In this document: positions 1 to 6,828 of the stretch, one piece after another
Layout of the letters: every line of letters begins with the position of its first letter
How positions within the stretch are numbered: the first letter of the stretch is position 1
DNA from: CBDTTW01 sp965363675
GTDB lineage: Bacteria; Bacteroidota; Rhodothermia; Rhodothermales; DASSAV01
Reading direction: 5' to 3'
DNA: 19,756 bases
NCBI GenBank assembly: GCA_965363675.1
Contig: CBDTTW010000039.1
Span: forward strand, 1-19,756
The notes under the pieces: generated by a model
Databases searched by the model: none
What the model saw: only the letters and a program-made list of their open reading frames with translations
Told to the model about the DNA's origin: nothing
Translations under genes and position numbers: made by a program

Positions 1-175
1 CCCCGACGGCAGCCCGCACACGGCCCATACCACCGTGCCGGTGCCGCACATGATCATCAAGGAAGGGTTCGAGGGGCCGATCCGCAACGGCAAGCTCGGC
101 GACATTGCCCCCACGATCCTGCGCATGATGGGCGTGGACGCGCCGGCCGAAATGTCGGGCGAGGTGCTCGTGTAA
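1..175 (+). CDS. gpmI: 2,3-bisphosphoglycerate-independent phosphoglycerate mutase, C-terminal end (partial)
   Basis: Only the last 57 codons are present (frame begins at base 2, TAA at 173-175). The peptide starts PDGSPHTAHTTVPVP and continues through GKLGDIAPTILRMMGV to the end. This is the closing segment of the alkaline-phosphatase-type GpmI fold: the HTAHT motif, the proline-rich VPVP strand and the LGDIAPT(I/L)L helix are all typical of the family. The enzyme interconverts 3- and 2-phosphoglycerate in cytosolic glycolysis, using two Mn ions and a phosphoserine. The catalytic serine and most metal ligands lie outside the window. The gene faces hisG tail to tail across a strong hairpin. 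The family call is firm; nothing can be said about the upstream part. Confidence 0.9.
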   Translation, partial: PDGSPHTAHTTVPVPHMIIKEGFEGPIRNGKLGDIAPTILRMMGVDAPAEMSGEVLV

Positions 176-189
176 AGCGGCGACGCCCC

Positions 190-216
190 GGCGGCGGAGC
201 GGGATGCTCCGCCGCC
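190..216. terminator. Perfect 11-bp hairpin between gpmI and hisG
   Basis: GGCGGCGGAGC (190-200) is followed by a 5-base loop and its exact reverse complement GCTCCGCCGCC (206-216). It lies 15 bases after the gpmI stop and 12 bases beyond the hisG stop, so it could terminate or protect both transcripts. No run of T follows on either strand, so classic intrinsic termination is not assured. It may instead be a 3'-end stabilising stem. Confidence 0.6.
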
Positions 217-228
217 CGAGGGGCTGCG

Positions 229-1128
229 CTAGCCGATGATCTTGTTCAGCTCGTACTCGATGATGCCTTCGGCGCCGGCCCGCTTGAGTTCGGGCAGGAT
301 CTTGCGCACCTCTCGCTCCTCGATGATCGTCTCGATGGCGACCCAGTCGTCGTCGCCGTAGAGCGGCGAGACGGTGGGGCGGCGCAGGGCCGGCAGCAGC
401 GACGTGATGGCCCCGAGCTGGTCGCGGCGGGCGTTCATCTTGAGGCCCACCCGGCCTTCGGCGCGGATGGCGCCTTGCATCAGGAGGGCGATGTTCTCCA
501 GCTTGCGGCGCTTCCAGGGGTCTTCCCACGCCGCCGCGTTGGCGATGAGCTGCGTGTTGCTCTCCATGAGCGTCTCGACGATGCGCAGTTTGTTGGCCCG
601 CAGCGAAGAGCCCGTCTCGGTCACCTCGACGATGGCATCGACCAGTTCGGGGCACTTTGCCTCGGTGGCGCCCCACGAGAACTCGACCTCGGCCTCGACG
701 CCGTGCGCGGAGAGCCACTTGCGCGTGATGTTGACGACCTCCGTGGCGATGCGCTTGCCCGCCAGGTCCGCCACCGAGTGGATGCTGGAGCTTTCCGGCG
801 CCGCGAGCACCCAGCGCACCGGGCGCATGCTGGCCTTGGAATAGATCAGGTCGGCCACCACCACCACCTCGGCGTCGGTCTCGATGATCCAGTCCTTGCC
901 GGTGATGCCGGCGTCGAAGACGCCGTCCTGGACGTAGCGCGCCATTTCCTGCGCGCGGACGAGCATGGCCGTCAGCTCCGAGTCGTCCGTCGAGGGGAAG
1001 TACGAGCGGTCGCGCACGCTGAAGCTGTAGCCGGCGCGGTCCATGAGTTCAAACGTGGCCTCCTGAAGGCTGCCCTTGGGCAGGCCCAGGCGCAGCACGG
1101 GCGATTTATCCGAAGTCTGTTCTGCCAT
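229..1128 (-). CDS. hisG: ATP phosphoribosyltransferase, long form (HisG)
   Basis: This is the first enzyme of histidine biosynthesis: ATP plus PRPP gives phosphoribosyl-ATP, in the cytosol. With the start at 1128 the protein has 299 residues, the length of the long, self-regulated HisG class. It opens VLRLGLPKGSL (11-21), and the PRPP-binding region reads VEVTETGSSLRANKL (167-181). The C-terminal third (about 220-299) carries the ACT-like regulatory domain that binds histidine as feedback inhibitor, ending in an IIEYELNKII-type strand. No separate HisZ is expected. An in-frame ATG ten codons upstream (1158) is less likely, because a promoter-like TACCTTTA sits only 7 bases before it. The gene stands apart from any other his gene here. 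Confidence 0.95.
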   Translation of the reverse strand: MAEQTSDKSPVLRLGLPKGSLQEATFELMDRAGYSFSVRDRSYFPSTDDSELTAMLVRAQEMARYVQDGVFDAGITGKDWIIETDAEVVVVADLIYSKASMRPVRWVLAAPESSSIHSVADLAGKRIATEVVNITRKWLSAHGVEAEVEFSWGATEAKCPELVDAIVEVTETGSSLRANKLRIVETLMESNTQLIANAAAWEDPWKRRKLENIALLMQGAIRAEGRVGLKMNARRDQLGAITSLLPALRRPTVSPLYGDDDWVAIETIIEEREVRKILPELKRAGAEGIIEYELNKIIG

Positions 1129-1165
1129 AATCTCTAGAGGGTGGTAGGGTCCGGTCATAAGCCGC

Positions 1166-1173
1166 TAAAGGTA
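1166..1173 (-). promoter_or_regulatory. Candidate -7 promoter element for hisG
   Basis: Read on the minus strand the bases are TACCTTTA, seven of eight matches to the Bacteroidota -7 consensus TAnnTTTG. It lies 37 bases upstream of the chosen hisG ATG. No convincing TTTG -33 box is seen, so this is tentative. Confidence 0.35.
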
Positions 1174-1262
1174 CGGCGCAGGGGCCCGATTTCCACGAGC
1201 CGCCGGCCGGCGCTCGGCGCCATTCTTGGGCTGCGCCGCGCGGCGCGGGCCTCGGCCGCTCT

Positions 1263-1270
1263 TATCTTCG
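1263..1270 (+). promoter_or_regulatory. Candidate -7 promoter element for the MarC gene
   Basis: TATCTTCG lies 22 bases before the ATG at 1293. It shares the TATCTT core with elements before the GH9, Dph6-like and 14523 genes. It resembles TAnnTTTG but lacks an obvious -33 partner. Confidence 0.35.
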
Positions 1271-1292
1271 GGCCGTCACAACCCGTGCTTCT

Positions 1293-1886
1293 ATGACCGT
1301 CATCTCTGCGGCCCTGCTGCTGCTGCTCGTAATGGACCCGTTGGGCAACGTCCCGTTCTACCTGACGGCCCTCAAAAACGTGCCTTTGCACCGGCATCGC
1401 CGGGTGGTGCTGCGCGAGTCGTTCATTGCGCTTGCGGTGCTGCTGTTTTTTCTGTTTACCGGGCAGTTCGTGCTCGACTTGCTGCGCATCTCCGCGCCCG
1501 CGCTGACCACCTCCGGCGGGGTCATCCTGCTGCTGATCGCCCTGCGCATGATCTTCCCCGCGCCGCACCGCTCGCTCACGGAGGCCGTGGACGAGGACCG
1601 CGAGCCGTTCATCGTGCCCCTGGCGATTCCGTACTTCGCCGGACCGAGCGCCCTGGCCACCGAACTGCTTTTCATGAGCCGCGAGCCCGACCGCTGGTTC
1701 GAGTGGCTCGTGGCGCTCATCCTCGCCTGGAGCGCCAGCACCACCATTTTGTACTTCTCCAGCTATATGCGTCGCTTCCTCGGCGACCGCGGCCTGACGG
1801 CGATGGAGCGGCTGATGGGCATGGTGCTGGTCACCGTATCCATCGAAATGCTCATTACGGGCATCAAGGAGGTCGTAGGCCGCTAG
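1293..1886 (+). CDS. MarC/YhgN family integral membrane protein
   Basis: A 197-residue polytopic membrane protein. The N-terminal helix carries the family hallmark MDPLGNVPFYL (about 14-24). Further hydrophobic segments lie near 45-65 (LAVLLFFLFTGQFVL), 70-88, 108-125 and 143-160, with a last one near 175-190, giving about six helices as in the MarC (UPF0056) family. The name comes from a past link to multiple antibiotic resistance that was later disproved. The transport substrate is unknown, and YhgN-like members may export small molecules. The gene reads away from hisG, and the proline-rich gene follows in the same direction. The start is the only reasonable ATG before the first helix, with no Shine-Dalgarno site. 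Family assignment is firm, function open. Confidence 0.88.
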   Translation: MTVISAALLLLLVMDPLGNVPFYLTALKNVPLHRHRRVVLRESFIALAVLLFFLFTGQFVLDLLRISAPALTTSGGVILLLIALRMIFPAPHRSLTEAVDEDREPFIVPLAIPYFAGPSALATELLFMSREPDRWFEWLVALILAWSASTTILYFSSYMRRFLGDRGLTAMERLMGMVLVTVSIEMLITGIKEVVGR

Positions 1887-2031
1887 GGCGCCGTATGAGA
1901 GTTTCGGAATGCAGCCGACGGGCGGGCCGCGAAACAGGCGCCGCGCGGCGGTTAAGAACGCGCGTGCGCGGCCGATAACAGGGCGTAACAGAACCTTCCT
2001 TTCCCAGCGCGCCGCGCGCATCGCTTTCGGC

Positions 2032-2841
2032 ATGCCGTCCAACCGTCACATCGTCGCCTTGCTTCGGAGCCCGAGGACGCCGCGTCAGATGGAAGGCTTC
2101 CGGCTGCTGGCCGCGGCCGAGATGGACGCCGAACTGGAAAAGGCCGTCGCGCTGCACCTCGCCAGCGCCAACACCATCATCCGCGCATGCGCCTACCGCG
2201 AACTGGAGCGCTCGGGGACTTCCTCGGCGCTGCTGTGCATCCTGGACCAGGTCGCCTACGACGACACGCCGTCGCAGAACCGGGCCATTCAGGCGTCGCA
2301 GCAGCTTTCGCTGGTGGTGGCGCCCACCCCGGAGATCGAGCGCGCCTTTGCCCGCGCGGAGGAGCTGCTGGAGGAGGGGGCCGAGAAGCTGCAAATCCCG
2401 CAGCCCGAGCGCCCCGCGCCGGAGCGGCGCCCGCGCCCTGAACCGGCCGAGCCGCCGGTGTTTACCACGCGCCGCACCGAGCGCAAGCTTTCGATGGAGC
2501 GCACGATGCGGCGCCTGTACATGGAGGAGATGGCGCGCGCGCGCGTCGTGCCGAGCTACGCGCAGCAGCGCCAGGCGCCGGGGCCTCCGCCCGCAGCGCC
2601 TCCGGCGGAGGCCCCGGCCCCGCCGGTCTACGCGCCCCTGGCCTACTCGCTGCAATCGGAGGGGCCGCCGCCCCCGCCGCCCCCCGCGCCGCCGCCGGCC
2701 ACGCCCGACGACCACGACAGCCGCTTGCTCTCGGCGTTCCTGCACCAGGTGCAGGTCGCTCCGGCGCACGAGACCGCCGCGGCCTTCGACGCGTGGGACG
2801 GCGCTTCGGTAGAACACCTCTTGCCCACCGACTCGGACTGA
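2032..2841 (+). CDS. Hypothetical protein with helical N-terminus and proline-rich C-terminus
   Basis: I do not recognise this protein. From the ATG at 2032 it has 269 residues. Residues 1-110 are helical and alanine/leucine-rich (QMEGFRLLAAAEMDAELEKA, RACAYRELERSG), resembling a short armadillo/HEAT-type helical stack. Residues about 120-160 are rich in Pro, Arg and Glu. A charged segment with MERTMRRLYMEEMARAR follows, then a disordered stretch with a seven-proline run (GPPPPPPPAPPP), then a short acidic tail ending LLPTDSD. No signal peptide or membrane helix is seen, so a cytoplasmic scaffold-like protein is the most that can be said. An ATG at 1909 would add 41 arginine-rich residues that look like translated non-coding sequence, so I rejected it. 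The gene ends 7 bases from the oppositely oriented CoA-disulfide reductase. Confidence 0.65.
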   Translation: MPSNRHIVALLRSPRTPRQMEGFRLLAAAEMDAELEKAVALHLASANTIIRACAYRELERSGTSSALLCILDQVAYDDTPSQNRAIQASQQLSLVVAPTPEIERAFARAEELLEEGAEKLQIPQPERPAPERRPRPEPAEPPVFTTRRTERKLSMERTMRRLYMEEMARARVVPSYAQQRQAPGPPPAAPPAEAPAPPVYAPLAYSLQSEGPPPPPPPAPPPATPDDHDSRLLSAFLHQVQVAPAHETAAAFDAWDGASVEHLLPTDSD

Positions 2842-2848
2842 GCACGCC

Positions 2849-4537
2849 TCAGTCTCGGGCGGCGGTCTCGGTCTCGGGCTCGTACATCGCGCTCCAGGTT
2901 TTGTACGCCCCCGAGAGGTTGTAGGCCGCCAATCCGTGCTCGCGCAGCACCCGCGTCGCGTAGTAGGAGCGCTGCCCGGAGTGGCAGTACACCACGATCT
3001 CGCGCTCCTGCGGCAGCTCTCCGAGGCGCGCACGCAGATCGTTCAGCGGGATGAACACCGAGTCCGGAATGGCCCCTCGCTCGCGTTCCTCCGGGTTACG
3101 CACGTCGAGCACGAAGGGCTTGCCCTCGGCGTCGGGGGCCAGGTCGTACCACTGTCGCACGTCCGTGAGGCCGTCCAGGATGTTGGCGGCGGCCATGCCC
3201 AGGATGTTCACCGGGTCGCGGGCCGAGCCGAAGGGCGGGGCGTAGCTCAGCTCCAAGCGCCCGAGGTCGTGGACCGTCGCGCCTGTTTGCATCGCCGTGG
3301 CGACGACATCGACGCGCTTGTCCACCCCATCCTTCCCGACGGCCTGCACCCCGAGGATGCGCCCGTCCTTGGGCGAAAACAGCAGCTTCAGGCTGAGCGG
3401 ATGCGCCCCTGGAAAGTAGCCTGCGTGCGAAGACGGATGCACATGCAGGGCCTTGTACGGGATGCCGGCCTGCCGCAGGGCGCGTTCGTTGGCGCCGGTG
3501 CACCCGGCGGCCAGCTCGAACACGCGCAGAATGGCCGTGCCCCACGTGCCCTCGTACCGCGCCTCCCGGCCGAAGATGTGGTCGGCGGCCATGCGTCCCT
3601 GCCGGTTGGCCGGCCCCGCCAGCGGAATCGCGGCCCATTGCCCCGTCACGCGGTCGCGCACCTCGATGGCGTCGCCGACGGCGTAGATGTGCGGGTCGCT
3701 GGTGCGCAGCGTCGCATCGACGCGGATGCCGCCCCGGTCGCCGGTTTCCAGGCCGGCCTCGCGGGCCAGTTCCACCTCCGGCTTGACGCCCACCGCCAGC
3801 ACGACGAGGTCGGCCGGAAGCCGCTCGCCGCTTTCCAGGCATACCGTCGAGGCGGCGGCGCCCTCCTCCGGGTCGTCGAAGCGCGCGACCCGCGCGCCCA
3901 GCATCAGCGCGATGCCCTGCGCGCGCAACGCGTCGTGTACGAAGGCCGCCATTTCGGGGTCGAGCGGCGCCATCACCTGCGGCAGCGCCTCGATGAGCGC
4001 CACGCTGAGGCCGCGCCGGTGGAGCTGCTCGGCCATTTCGAGGCCGATGTAGCCGCCGCCTACCACAACGGCGCGCCGGGCGTCGTGGGCGCGGATCCAT
4101 GCGTCGATGGCGTCCACATGGGGCACGGTGCGCACCTGGAAATGCCCGTCGCGGCGCGCGCCCGGCAGCGGCGGCAGCGCCGGGGCGGCCCCGGGCGAGA
4201 GCACGAGCGCGTCGTAGGGCTCGCGGTACGTACGGCCCGTCTCCAGGTCGCGCACGTCCACGGCGCGCGCCTCCCGGTCGATGCGCACGACCTCGGCGTG
4301 GGTGCGCACGTCCAGGTTGAAGCGCTCGCGCAAGCCCTCCGGCGAGTAGGGGAGCAGCTTGCCGCGCTCGGCGATTTCGCCGCCGACGTAGTAGGGCAGC
4401 CCGCAGTTGGCGAAGCTGACGTAGGGGCCGCGCTCCAGGACGATGATCTCGGCGTCCTCGGAGAGGCGCCGGGCGCGGGCGGCCGCGCTGGCGCCTCCGG
4501 CGACGCCGCCCACGATGACGATGCGTTTCTTAGCCAT
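2849..4537 (-). CDS. CoA-disulfide reductase / NAD(P)H sulfur reductase fused to a rhodanese domain
   Basis: A 562-residue flavoprotein of the CoADR-RHD/Npsr type. The FAD Rossmann motif is VIVGGVAGGASAAAR (7-21). The active-site cysteine of this disulfide-reductase subgroup is C45 in SFANCGLPYYVGG. The NAD(P)H motif is VVVGGGYIGLEMAE (157-170) and the second FAD motif is IYAVGDAIEV (284-293). The dimerisation domain carries HPSSHAGYFPGA (367-378) and SYAPPFGSARDPVN (431-444), both typical of the family. From about 465 a rhodanese domain follows with the active loop CHSGQRS (C518). Known relatives reduce CoA disulfide, CoA persulfide or polysulfide with NAD(P)H and release sulfide. The rhodanese part presumably hands sulfane sulfur to C45. 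The enzyme is cytosolic. It is the last gene of the set, 12 bases after the exported rhodanese. Confidence 0.92.
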   Translation of the reverse strand: MAKKRIVIVGGVAGGASAAARARRLSEDAEIIVLERGPYVSFANCGLPYYVGGEIAERGKLLPYSPEGLRERFNLDVRTHAEVVRIDREARAVDVRDLETGRTYREPYDALVLSPGAAPALPPLPGARRDGHFQVRTVPHVDAIDAWIRAHDARRAVVVGGGYIGLEMAEQLHRRGLSVALIEALPQVMAPLDPEMAAFVHDALRAQGIALMLGARVARFDDPEEGAAASTVCLESGERLPADLVVLAVGVKPEVELAREAGLETGDRGGIRVDATLRTSDPHIYAVGDAIEVRDRVTGQWAAIPLAGPANRQGRMAADHIFGREARYEGTWGTAILRVFELAAGCTGANERALRQAGIPYKALHVHPSSHAGYFPGAHPLSLKLLFSPKDGRILGVQAVGKDGVDKRVDVVATAMQTGATVHDLGRLELSYAPPFGSARDPVNILGMAAANILDGLTDVRQWYDLAPDAEGKPFVLDVRNPEERERGAIPDSVFIPLNDLRARLGELPQEREIVVYCHSGQRSYYATRVLREHGLAAYNLSGAYKTWSAMYEPETETAARD

Positions 4538-4549
4538 AGCGTTATGGGG

Positions 4550-5077
4550 TCAGGGGCGCTCCACGGGCAGCCCTGCGGCAGCCAGGGCGTCGTAGCCGCC
4601 GATGTTGTACAAATTGCGGAAGCCCATGCCCGCCATGAGGTCGGCGGCTTTGCCGCTGCGGTTGCCCGAGCGGCAGTAGAGGTAGTACACGCCGTCGCGG
4701 TCCAGCGAATCGACGCGCGCCTTGAAGTCGGCGGACTGTACGTCGATGTGCTTTGCGTTGCGGAGGCGGCCCCCGGCGACCTCGGCCGGCGTGCGCACGT
4801 CGATGACCGTGCCTTTGCCGGTATGTTCGGCTTTGTACTGCTCGGCGCTGAGGCGCACGACTTTGGCGGAGTCGGCGGCGGATTTGCGAAGGAAGTTGAA
4901 CATGGTATCGGGTTGTGCGGTGTTGTTGGAAACCGCGCCGCCCGGCTGTTCGGGCGTGGCGGCGGGCGTGCACGCAAAGGCGCACAGGGCGTAGATCCCC
5001 AGCGCCCCCAGCAGCAGCGGGCGCAAGATCCGACAGGGAGAAAAACGACTGGTGGAGCAACTGGTCGTATGTCGCAT
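4550..5077 (-). CDS. Exported (probable lipoprotein) single-domain rhodanese
   Basis: 175 residues. A hydrophobic stretch (about 18-34, ILRPLLLGALGIYALCAFAC) ends at a cysteine followed by a Pro/Ala/Thr-rich linker, which suggests a lipoprotein with C36 as anchor; the lipobox is imperfect. The rhodanese domain spans about 75-172 with VIDVRTPAE (91-99) and the active loop CRSGNRS (C135), then NIGGYDALAAAGLP near the end. Rhodaneses carry sulfane sulfur as a cysteine persulfide. An outward-facing one beside two YeeE channels would present thiosulfate or polysulfide sulfur for uptake. An in-frame TTG at 5026 gives a tidier signal peptide beginning RPLLLGAL and is a fair alternative start. A cytosolic form from an internal ATG (residue 59) is possible but would waste the hydrophobic segment. 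It lies 12 bases from each neighbour, so co-transcription is very likely. Confidence 0.85.
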   Translation of the reverse strand: MRHTTSCSTSRFSPCRILRPLLLGALGIYALCAFACTPAATPEQPGGAVSNNTAQPDTMFNFLRKSAADSAKVVRLSAEQYKAEHTGKGTVIDVRTPAEVAGGRLRNAKHIDVQSADFKARVDSLDRDGVYYLYCRSGNRSGKAADLMAGMGFRNLYNIGGYDALAAAGLPVERP

Positions 5078-5089
5078 AAGGAATACCTG

Positions 5090-5578
5090 TTAATGTGGTA
5101 AATACGGCCGAAGCACGCCGTACAGGAATGTGCCGGCCAGGGCGCTCAGCAGCGCCGCGATCATGACGGGCATGCCGTGGCCGATGAGGGCCAGGATAGG
5201 AGCGGGGCAGGCCCCGAGCAGGCCCCAGCCCAGCCCGAAAAGACCGCCGCCGATCCAGTAGCGCCGGCCTGTGCCCCACGCCTTGGGCGCGATGCGGATG
5301 GCCTCGCCCCGGCTCGTGCGCCGCAGCAGCCCTACGCCCGCCGCCGCCGTAACGACCGCCGAGCCGATGACGCCGTACAGGTGAAAGCTGTCGAAAAGGA
5401 ACATCTCCTGGATGCGAAACCAGGAGACCGCCTGGCTCTGGATCAGCACCCAGCCGAACACGATGCCCGCCGCCAGGTACGCCGCCAGGCGCTTCAGGTC
5501 GTCGGGCTGCTGCGGCGGCGGCTCCTGGCAGTCCGGCGGGAGGGTGTTTTCGCGGGTAGAGGTCTGTAAAACCTGCAT
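5090..5578 (-). CDS. YeeE/YedE-family half-channel, second half (DUF6691 type)
   Basis: 162 residues with about four transmembrane helices after a 30-residue cytoplasmic tail rich in Pro and Gln. Diagnostic segments are MFLFDSFHLYGVIGSA (59-74) and GLGWGLLGACPAP (115-127) with C124. These form the C-terminal half of the YeeE/YedE (TsuA-like) sulfur-transport fold, which in one-piece family members is a single chain of roughly twice this length. The best-known family member imports thiosulfate by handing it along conserved cysteines in a narrow pore. The half at 5631-6188 supplies the rest, so the two polypeptides probably assemble. The gene starts at ATG 5578 after a 52-base AT-rich gap, and the rhodanese follows 12 bases later. 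Confidence 0.88.
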   Translation of the reverse strand: MQVLQTSTRENTLPPDCQEPPPQQPDDLKRLAAYLAAGIVFGWVLIQSQAVSWFRIQEMFLFDSFHLYGVIGSAVVTAAAGVGLLRRTSRGEAIRIAPKAWGTGRRYWIGGGLFGLGWGLLGACPAPILALIGHGMPVMIAALLSALAGTFLYGVLRPYLPH

Positions 5579-5596
5579 CGAAGCGTGAAGATCTTA

Positions 5597-5610
5597 TAGA
5601 TTTTTAGATT
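5597..5610. repeat. TAGATT direct repeat in the gap between the two YeeE genes
   Basis: TAGATT-TT-TAGATT sits in the 52-base AT-rich gap between the two half-channel genes, 19 bases before the second start. In a GC-rich window such a pocket could hold a processing, operator or secondary promoter site. No function is shown. Confidence 0.3.
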
Positions 5611-5630
5611 ACCGGATCATTATCAAGGCG

Positions 5631-6188
5631 CTAGAGCAGCCACGGCAGCAGGAAGTGCGTGACCACGAGGCCGCCGGCAAAAAAACCGACCACGGCGGCG
5701 AGCGAAGCCGGTTGCAGCGTCGCCAGCCCGGAAATCGCATGCCCGGAGGTGCAGCCGCCGGCGTACCGCGCCCCGAACCCGACGAGCAGCCCCCCGACGG
5801 CCACGCACACCAGCCCGGCCGTGCTGCCCAGCGCCGCCGGGCTGAAAAGCTGCGCCGGGGCCAGGCCCGTAAACGTCCGCAGACCCGCCGCTTCCAAATA
5901 GGCCGTCGTATGGGGGTTCAGGCGAAGGATGAACCCCTCGGCGGCATGGCCGGGCGCAATCACCCCCCCTAGCATGATGCCTGTTGCAAACGTTAAATTC
6001 CATAAACCTGTACGCTTCCAGTCATAGGCAAAAAAGCCGGTGCGGGCCGGGAGCAGGGCGGCGCACAGATGGCGCAGGTTGGCCGAGACGCCGAAGGATT
6101 TGCCGCCGATCCAGAGCAGCAGAGGTGCCATGAACCCGATGATCGGTCCGGCGATGTACCAGGGGAGAGGGTCTAGAATAGGGACCAT
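5631..6188 (-). CDS. YeeE/YedE-family half-channel, first half
   Basis: 185 residues with about five hydrophobic segments. The signature GFGARYAGGCTSGHAISGL (137-155) contains C146, which matches the conserved GGCTSGH cysteine of YeeE/YedE transporters. Further cysteines are C42 and C128. FLVG-type short helices flank re-entrant glycine-rich turns (IMLGGVIAPGHAAEG, 71-85). In the thiosulfate importer of the family, thiosulfate is relayed along conserved pore cysteines by S-H...S hydrogen bonds. Here it would pair with the next gene to form a full pore. This is the first gene of the four-gene set and starts at ATG 6188, facing the ArsR gene across a 168-base control region. The substrate (thiosulfate, sulfite or polysulfide) cannot be fixed from sequence alone. 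Confidence 0.9.
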   Translation of the reverse strand: MVPILDPLPWYIAGPIIGFMAPLLLWIGGKSFGVSANLRHLCAALLPARTGFFAYDWKRTGLWNLTFATGIMLGGVIAPGHAAEGFILRLNPHTTAYLEAAGLRTFTGLAPAQLFSPAALGSTAGLVCVAVGGLLVGFGARYAGGCTSGHAISGLATLQPASLAAVVGFFAGGLVVTHFLLPWLL

Positions 6189-6356
6189 AGGAATATGCTT
6201 GGTTCTTGCCTAATATATGTACGTATGCGATTCTGGTGTTGAGATCAAAGAAATATTCATGATGAGCGCTTTCGGAACGGCCCGCAAATGGCCTTATGCT
6301 CCTTGCGTCTAGGAGCAAAATATTTGTTGTTTACTGTCTTAGCGCTGCGTCAAGAT
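6189..6356. promoter_or_regulatory. Divergent control region between the sulfur genes and the ArsR regulator
   Basis: 168 bases, clearly more AT-rich than the genes on either side. It contains a TACGTA palindrome (near 6219-6224) inside ATATGTACGTATG, an AAATATT at 6251-6257 and the self-complementary AAATATTT at 6318-6325. ArsR proteins bind AT-rich inverted repeats of this kind. It should hold both promoters and the operator, but I cannot assign -33/-7 boxes with confidence. Confidence 0.55.
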
Positions 6357-6749
6357 ATGGAATCGATGTCTTCGGAAGGGCGTTTCCCCGACGAGCAAAA
6401 GCGTCCGGGGAGTCCGGCGGAACGTATGGAGTTGATCGCACGGACGCTCATCAAGCGGGCGGCGCATCGTTTCAAGCTGATGGGCGAGCCGGCGCGCCTG
6501 GAGCTGCTCAACGCGCTCTTCGTCGCGGGGGAACGGAACGTGCAGGAGCTGGTGGAGGCGACGGGCCTGGGGCAGGCCAACGTGAGCAAGCACCTCGGGC
6601 TGCTCCTGCGCGGCCGCCTCATCGCGCGGCGGCAGGTGGGCATCTTTGCATATTACCGGATCATCGACCCCACCCTCGAAGAGATTTGCCGGCTCGTGAC
6701 GCAGCAGTTGAATAACCCCACCTCGCCGTCGTCGAGCGAACAGCCGTAG
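6357..6749 (+). CDS. ArsR/SmtB-family winged-helix repressor
   Basis: 130 residues from the ATG at 6357. Helix alpha-2 reads EPARLELLNALFVAGERN (44-61). The helix-turn-helix contains LVEATGLGQANVSKHLGLLL (65-84) and the wing contains ARRQVGIFAYYRI (90-102). This layout fits ArsR regulators found next to YeeE/rhodanese genes, which release DNA when sulfane sulfur oxidises them. The only cysteine is C111 in the last helix (EEICRLV). The alpha-2 position that bears the partner cysteine in BigR/SqrR sensors is an asparagine (N52). The true start is uncertain: an AGGAG at 6311-6315 lies 8 bases before an in-frame TTG at 6324, while the ATGs at 6357 and 6366 lack a good ribosome site. It is divergent from the transport set and probably represses it. 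Confidence 0.88.
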   Translation: MESMSSEGRFPDEQKRPGSPAERMELIARTLIKRAAHRFKLMGEPARLELLNALFVAGERNVQELVEATGLGQANVSKHLGLLLRGRLIARRQVGIFAYYRIIDPTLEEICRLVTQQLNNPTSPSSSEQP

Positions 6750-6771
6750 GCGCGCCTCCGGCCGGATGCGC

Positions 6772-6809
6772 AAAGCGGCGCCCCCCTGCGCGGGAGGCGC
6801 CGCTTTTTT
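6772..6809 (+). terminator. Intrinsic terminator after the ArsR gene
   Basis: AAAGCGGCGCC (6772-6782) pairs with GGCGCCGCTTT (6796-6806) in an 11-bp stem, and the T run extends to 6809. It lies 22 bases after the ArsR stop and 19 bases beyond the stop of the convergent oxidoreductase. On the plus strand it is a textbook rho-independent terminator. On the minus strand only three T follow, so it is weaker for that gene. Confidence 0.85.
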
Positions 6810-6828
6810 GCGACCGGAGGGGCAAAGG

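Noticed and set aside
1129..1158. Longer hisG start at ATG 1158
   Set aside because: The extra ten residues are not part of the family, and the promoter-like TACCTTTA would lie only 7 bases upstream.
1909..2031. Longer start for the proline-rich protein
   Set aside because: The 41 extra residues are Arg/Ala/Gly-rich and resemble translated intergenic DNA. The helical region begins after ATG 2032.
2640..2700. Proline-codon run as a possible DNA repeat element
   Set aside because: It is an in-frame polyproline stretch (mixed CCG, CCC and CCT-type codons) inside a coding region, not a tandem DNA repeat.
2936..5101. A 721-codon open frame on the plus strand across the sulfur genes
   Set aside because: It is the shadow of the CoADR and rhodanese genes. 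It is rich in His, Arg, Gly and Val with no domain, while the minus-strand frames carry full catalytic motifs.
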